This document shows, in pieces, positions 22,879 through 52,830 of a stretch of 64,000 nucleotides of DNA; the first letter of the stretch is position 1; each line of letters opens with the position of its first letter. The DNA lies in NCBI GenBank assembly GCA_964036155.1, contig OZ038422.1:7153201-7217200 (forward strand), written 5' to 3'. The translations under genes and the position numbers were made by a program. This stretch comes from Diploscapter coronatus. Its lineage: Eukaryota > Nematoda > Chromadorea > Rhabditida > Rhabditidae. The notes below the pieces were generated by a model. The model saw only the letters and a program-made list of their open reading frames with translations. It ran no database searches and was not told the DNA's origin.

Positions 22879-23815
22879 AAAAAACCTGGAAAAATGATTT
22901 GTAAAATACAAAAATGATGGATAAAATATGTAAAGAAAAATTGCACGTAAAATTAGCCGTTTTCAGGCAAGTAAAGCGTATAAGAATTGGTTAGAATTTG
23001 GCAGAGGAGCGACTATCATCGAGTCTATAAATTGAACAATTATTGATCAGCCAAAATCAGAGAAAAGATGGTGACTGAAAACTATGAAAAGGTGAAGAAA
23101 GAAGAACCCACTGCTACTATTACTGGAATACTGATAAAATTGATAAGGAACTAGGAAATTCAATGGATAGAATTCAGAAAATTTCCATTTCGAATTTGAA
23201 AAAGCCATGCTTTTTAATGGAGAATAAACGGGAATTTTTAAAAATTCTTCCTGTAAAGATTATATAGAAAAAATATAACCCGCTTTTAGGTTTTGATTTG
23301 ATGATAAAATGCGATAAGAAATTGTAAGCCAATTGGTAAAGAGTGATAAATAACAGGGATATGGAGATGAAGATAAAGCTTACAATTGCATTTCATTATG
23401 TATATAGACTGATAAAGCAGGAAGATGGTTGGAATAAGGATGTGAACGAAGGAATACGTAGATGAGTTTGGTTGCGAGAGGTCACTTACCCAAAAATGGA
23501 TCATACACACTCACTCAGAATACTTATAATACATTCAAAGGCAGAAGCCGATATATCAATTGTCAATCGCCATTGGCTATTCCTAGATAAAACGGAGTCG
23601 ACAACCCGGAAACATCACAAATCGGATGATTGAATGGAATAGAATAGAATAAAATTGAATACAATTGATGGAATTTAGAGTATAAAAATCAAACATTTGA
23701 AAATATAAACATATCCAATGTTTTTGCAGAATATAAAATATGCAAAATGGATGAAATAAAAAGAAAGATGGACGGACTTATCGATGGGTTTCTCCCTTTC
23801 CCATATTTGCCGACC
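22879..23815. other. Gap with no supportable gene
   Basis: AT-rich; it should hold the 3' UTR of the S6 kinase gene. Short frames only. Confidence 0.5.
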
Positions 23816-41038
<17,223 letters not shown>

Positions 41039-44000
41039 TCTTCCACAATTCCCCCCACTGCTCCCGTTTCCCTGAATCAACGTCAGCAATAATATCGAAT
41101 ATCGATTTTCGAAATGAAATTAATCAAATCGCGCATATTGACAGACGAAATCAATAAAATGAAAATATTAAAAGAGAGGCAACTACTTGGAATTCTCTCA
41201 CAGAGCTGTGGGAGGAAACTAGAGATTTTAGGAAATTCAAGATTTCTTTGAATCAGTTTCGATTGAATTTCAACCAACTTAACAACTTCTCGAAGCAAAT
41301 CAGAAGCTTATAACGTGAGAAGTTTCGCACAGGTGGAAAAGTAAAAAAAAGTACTCACTTTTCTTTGATTTTTAAAAGGAACTGATGTGAAATATGTTGA
41401 GTAGGAGCTGGCAAAACGGTGAATTCAAAATGTAAGAAAAATTAAATATTTGCAAAAAAATAGCTATTAATACAATTTTTCAAAGTCAAAACAGAGTTGG
41501 AGGCAGCTCGCAAGGGACAAATATATTTCGCAGAAGAATGCAGAATGCCTTTTTGTGGAATATTAAAACGAGGGAGAACCAATAAAATCAAACTGTTCAA
41601 AGGAAGAAACGGAAAATGAGCAGCAAAATTGAAAAATGTCGGGAAAATGTGAAATTCGTGAAAAATGGAATGAGACACGTGAGCACACGAAGAAATGCAC
41701 TGAAACAAAGAGTAAAGCGCAAAGTGGTTGTGTCAAATTATTCATTATTGCTTTTCCATTCATCCTCGTCGGTCGCCGTTTTTTTTCATGTTTTTATTAG
41801 TTTTCGTTAAATGTCATAATATTTTGCGATAAAATGATGGAGAATCATCAAAATGATTTTTCCAATTAGTGGTTGACGTCGGGATAATTGAAAATCGAGA
41901 TGAATAAAGCTAAGACCTAATATTGCAATAGGTAAACAAAACCGGCGAAGAAGGTGAAAATGGAGGGGACGGAATTGGAATGAAAATATGAGCAAGAAAT
42001 GTGACTGGGGATGTGCGGAGTAACTCAGGGTAGAGATGGATGCATGCAAATGTGGAGGAATGGAAATGCAGCTGACACACAGGCAGGCATTTCGTCAATG
42101 AACTAGGACTACAAATGGAGTGAATGGAGGAGAGCAAAGGAGCAAATAGAGGGAGGAAGGAGCAGATTAGGTGAGCAACGGCAACAGAGCAACACTAAAC
42201 GAGCAGAAGCCATCGCCCATTGCCCCGAGAGCTATGAAACTCGAAACAAGTGAATAATCGATGGACGGGCTGCTGGTTGAAATGGGAAGAGGACTGGGAA
42301 ACACCCTGCACGACTGGCGACTGACTCATTCACTAATTAGGAGGTGCACGCATTCACATTCCGAAAGCACGTCAAATAATTCTAGAAGAGTAGACTTTTC
42401 CAGGAAGAAAAACGTCGACCAAATGCTCAGGATTAGCTTGGCAAGTTCCGAAGAGCAAATTGATTCGAGGTAACGGATTAAACTCTAGTAGATCTCGGAG
42501 ACAAAAGAAAGGAATGAGAGATAAACAGATTTTCGAACTGAAGTCCTCGATCTGACAGCGTTTCATTGCCAACTGCAATCAAAAGACATCTGGCCTGGCA
42601 TCTTCCCAGATTCCAGCTCTGAAGCTCTTTGCTTTCGGCGCTCAGTTCCCAGCGTCGGTCATATTCTCCTTCCAATTTAACTCTCTCTCTTCTCTGTAAT
42701 ATGATTCCCCCTCTCCCTTTCCTTCATGGAGCTGTTATTTCATGGCAACACTTTCTTCAAAAAAAAAACGTCTTGATTTTGCCATGTTCAAAAGAAATAA
42801 AATAAATTTTGTAGGCATCTGAACAATACATAAAATGGAGGATATCTACTCGCATACAAAATGAATCGAGCAAAGCATGCCCAATAATACTCTAGTTTAT
42901 TGCACTGCATGCAAAATAATTAGGTGCCAATCAGCAAAAAATAAGAAAAGGGTTCTTCAATAGCCTCAAAATAAACCTACTAATACACAAAAATATGTAG
43001 ATTCAGATGAATGAGCAATGAATGTCTTTACTAACCACAATAACACACATTCTATCTAATGCATATTGGCAGCAACGTCTTAGGAAAAAGCTATTATGCC
43101 CGAGATATGAATTTGCAGAATTTTATATTATCGGTCATACTTTGTTTGTTTGATGATTGCATACTGGATAGGTCTTATTTTCCGGTTCTAAAATCGATAT
43201 CTCCCATTATGAACAGACGTACAAGTATTGAAACTTGTTGGGGCGGGAACGAGCCAGAACAAGTAGTTTTTCTAAGTTTTGGATGAGAACGGATTCTATT
43301 TTTCAAAGCTTGAACAGGAACGGACGAGGATGGGTAAATTAGGGGCTGGTTGAGGACGAATAAAAAATTTTGATGTCGAATTCAGTTTTGGAGTATAAGA
43401 AGGCTTTTTTTCTAAAATTGATAACATTTTTATCGGTAGTCGAGATCGAAGTCGGAGGTTTCCTCATTAGTTGGAGTCCACTCCTGCCCACATCTGATTC
43501 TAGGGATTGGGCTAAATTGTTTCATTCATAAATAAAGTATCTACACCTGAACATCAATACAAGGGAAAATTACAAACAAAATTATCAAACTTAGTAATAT
43601 TTTTGAGTAGTTATGATTGATAAATACGCCTTCTTTCACTTTTAGTCAAGAAAGTTAACCGATTCAACACAAATCTTTATGAGTCGATAGCATAAGTGAA
43701 CAAATAACAATCTCCAACTGATGATTTTTAGGGCCCGTTCAGACTTAGTTGCAACGCAACTCGCTTAAAATGGCATAAAAAATTAAGAGAGCAAAAATGA
43801 TGCAATCGCGCTCTCTTTCTCTCTCTCTCTCTTTACTTTCCATGCTATTTCAGGCGAATTGCAACTAAATCTGAACGGACTCTTAAAGTTTGACACATCG
43901 ATGAAATACGAGACACATAATGAAGCCAATAGCGCTTCAGGTGCATAAAATATTTGCAAAAATGGGATATCAATAAAAAGAAGTTTTGATGATACGATAG

Positions 44001-45152
44001 AAACTATAAGCAACGCTGACAATGAAGGAATGACTTGTAACAAAATGAGTTATATGCGAACCCTATGCATCGTAAAGAGCTCAAGTGTAAAGATAAAGAG
44101 ACAAATAAATGAAGCACATCCTCGACTTGCATTAAAATCGACTGGAAAATTAAAGGAAATATGGCATCGTTAGACGACAGAATCAACTATTCTTTAGGCA
44201 ACCCAATGAAATGAAAGTGAGTAACTTGAGGAAAGCGAAAAGCTACAATTTCGTATAGATGACTATTGCGCTCGAAAACTTGCAACGGAATTATATCTTA
44301 TTGCTAGCTATGTCTTTCTTGAAAAAATATTGAATTTTGAAAAAATCATAAATTGGAATTGATTCTCAGGAAAGTGACAGAATATTTAGACTTACTTAGC
44401 CAGAAACTGAACTTTAGTTCTATTCTATCAGTCAGCACTCTTATTCATCGAATTTTGAGAGACATCGAAAATCTCCGTTCAATTTTACAACCCAACGTCG
44501 ATCTCTATGGGTAAATATTTCTCGATTTTGAAAATATCAAAATATTAGTATCTCTTAGTTCGGAATTTAATAATTTTACCCATCAGAAATGCTTGCGTTT
44601 CTATGTGAGAATTGAGAAATTCTTATCTTCGGTTAGATGCACAGTTAATTCGGTTTTAGGAAACTTCAAATTTTACTGTTGATTTCTTCGCTTTAGCTTG
44701 GTCTATGGCATTGTTCGAATCGAATGATAAAACATTCAAACACAAACATTTTGCCTTGCATTCAATTGATGAATCACTGATAAAGCCATTTCAAATTCTC
44801 AAGCCGAACATTCAAAGGTCCGGTAAATTGAAAGTGTAATTAGACTAATTATGATCTGCATGATCTGGTCATTCGCTTATCCAGATGATGCTGATAGAGA
44901 AGGGAGGAAGTCATTTTCAAATGTCCAAAGCTCTCTCGTAGGGGTTAGCCGACAGGAAACTGATATTTGGTATTTCGAAATTATGAAAACTCGAACCAAT
45001 AGAAAAGAAATGCATGTTTCTCCACATGATACTTTTCTTTGAAGCAAATAATTATGAAGTGAACGATCGATGTAATGAATGTGCGAACAATTTATATAGA
45101 GAAGTGATTATGATTCTATCACCGCATAAAATATTTTGATATAAAGCGATGT
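41039..45152. other. Gap with no supportable gene; contains a MITE
   Basis: 4.1 kb between the S6 kinase start and the Smad stop. Plus-strand purine-rich sequence occupies about 41900-42180, and pyrimidine-rich sequence 42590-42740. A degenerate 'gaacggga/cgaag' textured stretch lies at 43160-43500. A clear miniature transposon is at 43731-43882. The upstream region and any leader exon of the S6 kinase must lie here; an acceptor-like gttgattcag sits about 34 bases before its ATG. Confidence 0.5.
43731..43882. mobile_element. Miniature inverted-repeat transposon (PIF/Harbinger-like MITE)
   Basis: 152 bases with terminal inverted repeats. The left end reads GGGCCCGTTCAGACTTAGTT and the right end, reverse-complemented, reads GAGTCCGTTCAGATTTAGTT; both continue GCAA. 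The element is flanked by the direct repeat TTA (43728-43730 and 43883-43885). A TTA (TWA-type) target duplication with GGG-starting termini is the pattern of PIF/Harbinger-derived MITEs. Its interior is AT-rich with a (CT)n run at about 43815-43834 and no coding capacity, so it would depend on a transposase elsewhere. Confidence 0.75.
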
Positions 45153-48100
45153 TTACGTGGATGAATTGGCGTATTTATCGTGTCCTTCCATCGATCGAAG
45201 AATTCGTTCCACCCAATAGATCGCCGGCATGTAATGCGCTTCGAACCAACAGTGAGTCGAGGAGATCTACAAATTTTTGGGATTTTGTCGTGTTTTGTAA
45301 CCAAACCAAGTTGCAGATTTGGGATCAGGGGTGCACGAAGTTTTGATTTGAAAGTTTTCAAAAGAAAAATTTAATTTTCGAAAAAAAATTCGAAGTCGAA
45401 ATTTGGGTTTGAACATTTTCGAAGTCGAAGTTCGTGTACCTTTGCTTGGAACTTCTCTATTACAACTAGTGCAAACCAGTTTTCAAAAAAAAATTCCAGG
45501 TCTCCATTTGTGATCCACAACAACTTTTGGAAAATGACTGGATGGCAAATGATCATGGAATACAGAATAAAATTTTGATGAACAAGTAAAAACGTTATCC
45601 TACCTTTGCTCTCTTGTAGTTCATTCCCCATCCTTTGACGAACGAAACTCGAAAAGTGCACATTCTCATCAAGGAGTGGACTGCATTGTATCCTCTCGAA
45701 ACGCACAGCTCGAGCAGACGAGAGAATTCGGCAACATTGAATATTTTGATATTGCAACCGGGAGGCATCTAAGTTATTACTAGAAAGAGGGTTCCATTTA
45801 AAAAAAATACCTTGATGATGGCGTTCGGATCGAATTTCCTTCTGTAGTTGTAGGTGGCCGATTGCAGGAAAATTGGATATTCAGACAAACATTCGACGAA
45901 TACCTAAATTTTTCGACTAAATCAATTTTTCCCTTTCAAAGCAAATGAAATATCAGATATTTAGCAGGATAACTCCTGTAATGAAAAGTTATGCGAATGC
46001 CTCCAGGTGATTGAAATTGGCGTACTTCAACAGTTGTTTGCTCATTTTTCAAGGTGCTCATCACCGTTTTAATGAAAAATTCATGAAACGAGAAGATCGA
46101 GAAAGAATTTTCTTTCTAACTAAATTAAGGAGCAAGATTTTATGATTTCTCGTCGGTCTATATGCGAAACAATGGACTCACTTCTCCACCAACGTTATAA
46201 AACCGAACTCCTCGTCCAATCAGCTTCTTCGTATCGCTAATCAGCTTATTCCTTTGAATGTTTTCAATCGAACCTACTGAGAACCGAGATGAGTTGCTGA
46301 AAATATCATGTTCTTATTTTTAAATGAGCCAAAACTAAAATATATTTCAATATAAAGATAACATTTTGACATTTTAGTAGGGAAAATATTTATCCAGCTT
46401 TCAAAGATTCTGCAGACTTGAAAATGAAAGATTTTAGTTGCTATTTTATTTGTTCTAAATTTTTCTCTTCTGAAAAATTGAAAAAAGAACAAAAACACTA
46501 TAAACAGTTCCTGATTATTATTTCTGGTATCTTCGACTACTCAAGAAATTCAAAATCTCCATCTTCATGAAAATTGATATGAAATTTTGCTTTTCGTAAA
46601 TAACAATTTTTATCGTTTGTCAGCTCAAATAGTTTTTTTCAAGAAGAAGCTTTTTCTTTCACTGATTGATCAAGCGTCCTATTTATAGCGTTCAGTCAGA
46701 ATGATCGTTCGGGGTGTTTCATTACGACAAAAATAAAACAAAGATTTACGAAAGATAAAATGTGCTTCAATTTATCCACAAAAAAGAAAAGTAGTTTTGC
46801 TAAGCAGTTGGATGGAATATTTGCTTTCCAAAAAATCTTGGAAAAACTGTTCAATCAGTCAGATTTTTTATTTCAGCAAGAAGAAAACTTACTTTTCTTG
46901 TTGTCTCTGTGATAATGCGGAATATCCATCAATGAGATAATATGGACTGCTTGCGTAGACGTGCGTTCCGATTGTTTCCACTCCCTCGTAATACGCGAAA
47001 CTCAACCACTCCTTCATGTCCTGATATTCGATAAGTTCGTAATTGTCTGAAATAATATGAAGATTTCGATGAAATTTGAAATAATAATTCCTTACCAGGT
47101 GGCATATTCTTAATGGTCTCATGATAGTCGTCCGTTTCCATGGGCTCTTCCTCGTCTTGCGCCAAATCTTCTCCATCCATCTAAAAGCCAAACTTATAAT
47201 AACGAGAATTTTTAAAATTTAGCCTCACGTCTGAATCACTATCGAAGCTGCCTCGCATATTCTTGTACTTAGAAAGCAGCGCTTTTCTCTGTCGCAAAAT
47301 TTCTTCATCCAGAGTCGGCTTCAGTCCCTCATCTGATGGCGAATCATCGATTATTTCCATCTGTTCTCCTTCCTGCGTTGCCACCATGGCTGATCTCTCG
47401 ATGTATGCCTTTGTTATTGGTCGATTGACGAGTGATCCACTCCCGTTTAGTTCACCGAACTCATTCCACCGTAGATCAGCATTCACGTCGGGAGCTTCTC
47501 TCGGAGATTGAACTTCTGGCTCTGGCTCGAAATAATCGTCCACCGAGTTGATTGGGGAATCGACAGGCGAATCGAGATAGCTCCTTCCAGATGCATCGAA
47601 GTAAAGACTGCTGGTGGTGGACAGGGCGGGACTCGACGCGCCATTCTGGTGAATGCCGTCGAACTGCTGCGACTCTCTGCTCATTATGCTACTTGTATCG
47701 GAGAACAGATCACTCGAATCGATGCCTCGCATCTCATCGATCAATCGCAATTCGCAGTTGAAGAATGCAGGCTGGCTACTCGACGATTGCTCGTTTGTCG
47801 GGTCATAAGGCATCCAATTGGCTTTATAGAACGGTCCCCTCGACTTGCTGCCGTAGTCTTTGTCCTTGAATATGACCATCGGCTTGAGATCGGGCTTTGA
47901 CGGATGATTGCCTTCGTAGTGCGTCGGATTGATGCAGATAGAATTAGCCTTCAGACTGAATGGATGTTCGCACGATTTGATGGGCCGTAGATCACGCATG
48001 TTCCTGAAATATGAAACTATTTATTTGATCACAATATTTTTGAGGGCTTCAGTGTTTCATCAATAACTAAACGCATTTGTACTGCAAATTTACGACTTTT

Positions 48101-49159
48101 GCAGATATTTACAAGAATTCGCCGTTTGTATAAGCCTGTAATTTTGTCAAAAATTTTGCAAGATAAAGCTACGGAATTTTACAAACTTTCACGCTCTTTC
48201 TCATATCCATTAACAAACAGTCTATAGATAAAAGCAGTACACATGTGGGGAAAAAGGGCGAAAATCGATAACCGTAATCCTGAGCCGATTTTTAATTTTC
48301 ATTGTTTTTAAATTTTATTTTAATTATATCATTTTTATTAGTATCAAGGCTACGATATATTGATACAATTTTAATGTCCTGCAAATGGAGTGCTCAGGAT
48401 AGTGACGTTGTTTCCAATTGTTAGTGAACATGATACTGTGCTTATGAAAAGTAAAAAAAAATCGCTAGCAGGTACTTGCAGGCTATTTAGACTGCACGTT
48501 GCAAGTCTGTACAGGACTAAAATTTACGCTAAGTTTTTATGACCAGAGCCTATGTACAATATGAATTCTTACACAAATCAAAGAGTGGGGGTATTTTTTT
48601 TTTTTTCGAAAATGCGTATGAACACCTATACCTAATTTCAGTCATTACTTCAACTATGGTTATTTTAGAAAAATTTTTGTGCATGATCCTTGAAGAGGAG
48701 TAAAATTACTAATCAAAGCAATGTTTAATAAAGCAATAAAAATGAATTTTACTCACTTTATCCATGGAAATCTGTACATTCGCATCCATAACCGGACAAT
48801 TCGCTCAGAATACCGTCTAAATGAACTGAGCTGAATGAAATCGAAAAATTGACAAACAATGCCTTACTTATCGAGAATACAGCAATATTGAGTAGGTCCT
48901 TCTGATTTGACGGCATGCAAGAATAGTTTGATATTCTTATGCGCTTTTAAAGCTTTCGCAATATGTTTCACAACGCCGAAGCCCCATTTTCGATTGCCCT
49001 AAAATTTAATTGAAATGAAAAGATAAAATTTGAAATACTAACTAGGCCATCATAGTCGATAATCTCATCTTGAATTAGTGCAGTAAGCTCTTCAAGTAGA
49101 ACATAGGTTTTCTGGTTAAAATCTCGATTATCTGCACTGTCACTGGAAGTTGAAGCCAT
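45153..49159 (-). CDS. Divergent receptor-type Smad (MH1-linker-MH2)
   Basis: TGF-beta/BMP signal transducer. Ten exons: 49043-49159, 48868-48998, 48757-48816, 47229-48003, 47096-47180, 46893-47046, 46182-46296, 45811-45903, 45604-45768, 45153-45266. All phases agree, giving 602 residues. The MH1 domain (about 40-135) keeps the zinc ligands (Cys78/79, Cys114, Cys126, His131 in ICINPTHYE). It is about 15 residues shorter than usual between the first Cys and RLW, where the DNA-reading beta-hairpin normally sits. The long Ser/Pro-rich linker (about 136-400) contains several SP sites (SPVDSPINS, VQSPREAPD). The MH2 domain (about 403-602) is well conserved: EWLSFAYYE, FYNVGGE, MPPGCNIKIFN, the L3 loop FVKGWG (553-558), CWFEAH. 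The tail has R-Smad length and ends ANSST in place of SSxS. The start codon follows tttcag directly. An inhibitory Smad is less likely because of the long tail. Confidence 0.92.
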
Positions 49160-52100
49160 CTGAAAATCTACTTTTCATATATTTCTAATCATTTGAATTT
49201 TTTGAAATTTCTTGGCCTCCGATCATTTTTCATATATAGAAATTTCGGAGCATGAACTCGAGACTTAACTAAATAGTGAATTCGAGTTTAATTTGGAATT
49301 TGAACGAGTTCGAGTTTTTAAATATTTTAAAAATTCAAAGCCCCTATCTTATATTCATGGATATAAGACCCACAATCATATATGCATGTTTTAATTTGGC
49401 TCATATGGGTGTCAGATAATAATTTTTAGTGAAAATTTAATTTATCTCGAAATATAAATATGCAAGAAATGTAGAGCGAGGTTATTAACTATGAGCGTGT
49501 GCAGACATTTCGCTGAATCTGTGCAATTGTCAAAATAGAACACCGCGTTATTGAACGCTAATGTGTAGACCGATAGATAGATCAAAACAAGTGAACTGAT
49601 ATAAATTTAATTCGACCATGTTGAATGCTAGTATCACAATGTTATCCATTGAATAGGGGGTGCGATATTATCTAGCGGAAATTGGGATACGTAATTGATG
49701 CGCTGCTATCAGATAAACAATCGGATGAGAATGTGGATTGCAAATGTTGCCTAGCGACTTGGATTTCGCGCATATTTTAGTCTATAAATTTTAGCATTGG
49801 GTTTGAGCTGAGTGACTTCAGAGATTATCTCTCTACGATTTTAATTAGTTTGAAATGATGGAAGATTATTAAATTTTACTAATTGCTAATCCAATAAAAA
49901 CAATTCTACTAATCGATGCATTATTATATAATTTATTTTTAATAAAGTTATTTTTAAGCAATTGGGAAAATTAACTTACCTCGAAGCTTCGCGTTATTTG
50001 ATTAGTCTTATCGTATCACAGACTTCAAATTGCCTCTTTGGATAAGATTATGAAAGATAAAATTAATCACAGCGTTTAATCACCGCCAAGGTTTGAAATG
50101 GAAGAATCTGAAAAATACAATTGTTGATAGTGAAACCATGAAAGAGCTCGTACGTCACGGTTTCGACCAAATATCGACGATAAAAGCCGTTTCATAAATC
50201 AGGCCTGATGAATTTCGCACGATTGTTTTATGAGAGAACGGAGAATGAATGAAGGGGGATCTCGAGAATTTCCGAAGCCAAGGGGGCATTAATTCGACCG
50301 TCGAAAATCGATACTTGCACTCTCTTAGGGCAACCAACTATAACACAAAATTCAGACCAATTCAATTCGATGCAATCGAAATAATTTCGCAGGAACTCTA
50401 ATTGAAACTAGAACGCTCGAATTGTACTACATGCTGTCACAAATTTACGACTCTACTGCCATATCAAGGGCATCGAAAATAGCAAAGCATCCCATCGAAA
50501 AATAGCTAGCGGAAAAAAACGATAGGCACATAGATGAAAGAGAGGAAAGAGGGACTGACTATGCATGAAAAACTAGAAATAATGGGAATATTAGAGAGAA
50601 AGAGATAGAAAACGAGGGATGGAAGAGAAGAACGGGTAGATGCAAAACATAGAATAGGGAGAACAGGGGTAAGGGAGAAGAAAAGGGAGGGGAGTAGGGG
50701 AGAGGGCAAGCAGAGGAGGGAAGGTAGCAAGCAGAAAAGCAAACGTGGGAAGGCAGGACAACCGCCCTTGCAAGCCTGCAGGGTTGCAATCCGCAGTTCT
50801 ACAGAAGAACACAGGAGTTTCCTCTAATCAACCCTCTTCCTCTATTTATCTCCCATTCCTCATTTTGCAGCCAAACATCCAACCTAGAAACCTCGTCCGC
50901 TGTAAATTCACCCACAAAACACACGCTCGCATATAGGATGAATCTATGCTAAATTCACGATCGACACGTGTATATGGAATAAAACCTCCGGATTTTCGAT
51001 TAACCTGAAGATAGGAAAAATATCCAGGGCTAATTGTGTAAATTGAAATCAATACGACCTAAGCAAACAGAAATTGTCATCGCGATACCCTCACTCATGA
51101 GCGTGTCGTCATTTAGATTCGCTTTATGGGGATAGGGAATTAAATTCGTCGAATCAAAGGTTAAAATGTGTCATCGTACTAAAGATGAAAGATGTAATTA
51201 GAAGAGTTCATAGATTCGTATTGAATGGGGGATTTAGAATTACATGATTCGTGTTGTTTTGAATTTCGATTCTGATTTCGAAAACTCAGATTTCAAAGAT
51301 TTTTGGAACCCTAAATTCAATTTCCGAGAAGTTCTGCCTAGTACTCAATCATGCATTCGATAGTGTAACTTTTCGAATTCCTTCGTTGAATTTTCTCATC
51401 CGATTTGGATCACTCTTGCAGACAGAGATTCTTATCTTCGTTTATCACTCTAAACGTGATTTGTTTAAAGATGTCTGGGTCAGATCAATGCAAAGATGGT
51501 CGAAAACGTGTGAATTGTCTATGCGTTGATCTATGATTTTTATGAATGGCGTTATTAGTAATTTTTGCAGGTAATATCAAAAGATTAGAACTTTCTACTA
51601 GCAAGATTGCGCGAAGTTTTCTTCTGGTGCGTCAATGATCGCATAATTCTTCATCATTTTATTTACAAGTAAAGACGAAATCGCGAAGAAACTGATAAGT
51701 TTAGATTAATTGATTTGAGAACGCAAACGGTTCCCCGAATCGCAACCCAACATGGTTAAATTGTCCGCAGGAATATAACTAAGGTTTTAGCGAAGTCAAA
51801 CAATTCAAAAAAGAAAAAAAGTACCCAAACCTAGAAAATATAGGAAATTGAACCCTGAAATGAACATGTTTTTGCAACGCAAAACCCCACGGCGGCGCAC
51901 GAATGCGAAAATAGTGAGTTGATTTTTGACACAGATCAGTTTAATGGGATTTATCGTCGATCTGGATTAGGCCTTTTTATGCCTTCGCAGTCTGAACATG
52001 ACTTGCTACCTACTTTGGGAGTTCCCGTACTGCCATTTTTTGAACACTCGCGCTTTTGCAGAGGGTGGAGTCTGCACTCTCTATAGTTGATACCTTGTTT

Positions 52101-52830
52101 GATAAAATGCATCAGAAATGTGTCGAAGAAAAATGTTTTGATAAATCAGCAATTGACGTTCTTGCACTTTAGATGTGTTTTTCTACGTTAAAATGTCGCT
52201 AGTAGCGAATTGGAGAAAATTTGTAGGTGCAGGGTAATTTTTGCAGGTAAAGTAAAATGGGACAAAGGTAGTAATTTCGATAGAGATTTTGCGAAATAAT
52301 CACATGCTTTATACCTCCCTTTTCAACTATAAATCTTTCCCGACTTTAGTAAGTCTCCAGAAAAATGTAGGAGAAAACTAATAAATTATTGAATTTCTTC
52401 AGGAAACTAAAAATCGTAAATCAACAAAATAAACAGGTTTTGCTGATTCAATGAATGAATATTCCCATGAATAGAGAAAATAGGAATGCCTTTTCTGAAA
52501 AAGGAGGAATTAGAATTTGCTTGTGGAAATTCCGAGCTTTATTCGCTCCACGAATTCCTCAATTCTTCAGTGCGTGGGATAACCATACACAAACTGAATT
52601 GATTTACACCTCAGAAAAAATAAACGAAACGAAAAAATAAATAAAAGTGCATTTGCGAAAAAGCAGATGTGTAAAATCATCATGCCTTTCGATCGCAATT
52701 TCGATGAATTGGCCCCGCCCATTTATTCGTGCATTCCACTTCCAATTTTGAATGTTTTACGATTTTTGATGTTTTCCGTATTTTTCGTGTATTTTTCTGA
52801 ATTCCAGAGAATGGTCATAAATTGCAGGCG
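49160..52830. other. Gap between divergent gene blocks; no supportable gene
   Basis: 3.7 kb separating the minus-strand block from the plus-strand block, so it should hold both promoters. Plus-strand purine-rich sequence at 50510-50760 switches to pyrimidine-rich at 50815-50900. A GC-box-like ggccccgccc occurs at about 52711-52720 before NTF2. No coding exon recognised. Confidence 0.5.

Noticed and set aside
45371..45757. 128-codon minus-strand frame ending in a TTCGAA-rich repeat, considered as the Smad C-terminus
   Set aside because: Wrong frame relative to the MH2 exon; the real last exon with CWFEAH and the SST tail was found at 45153-45266.
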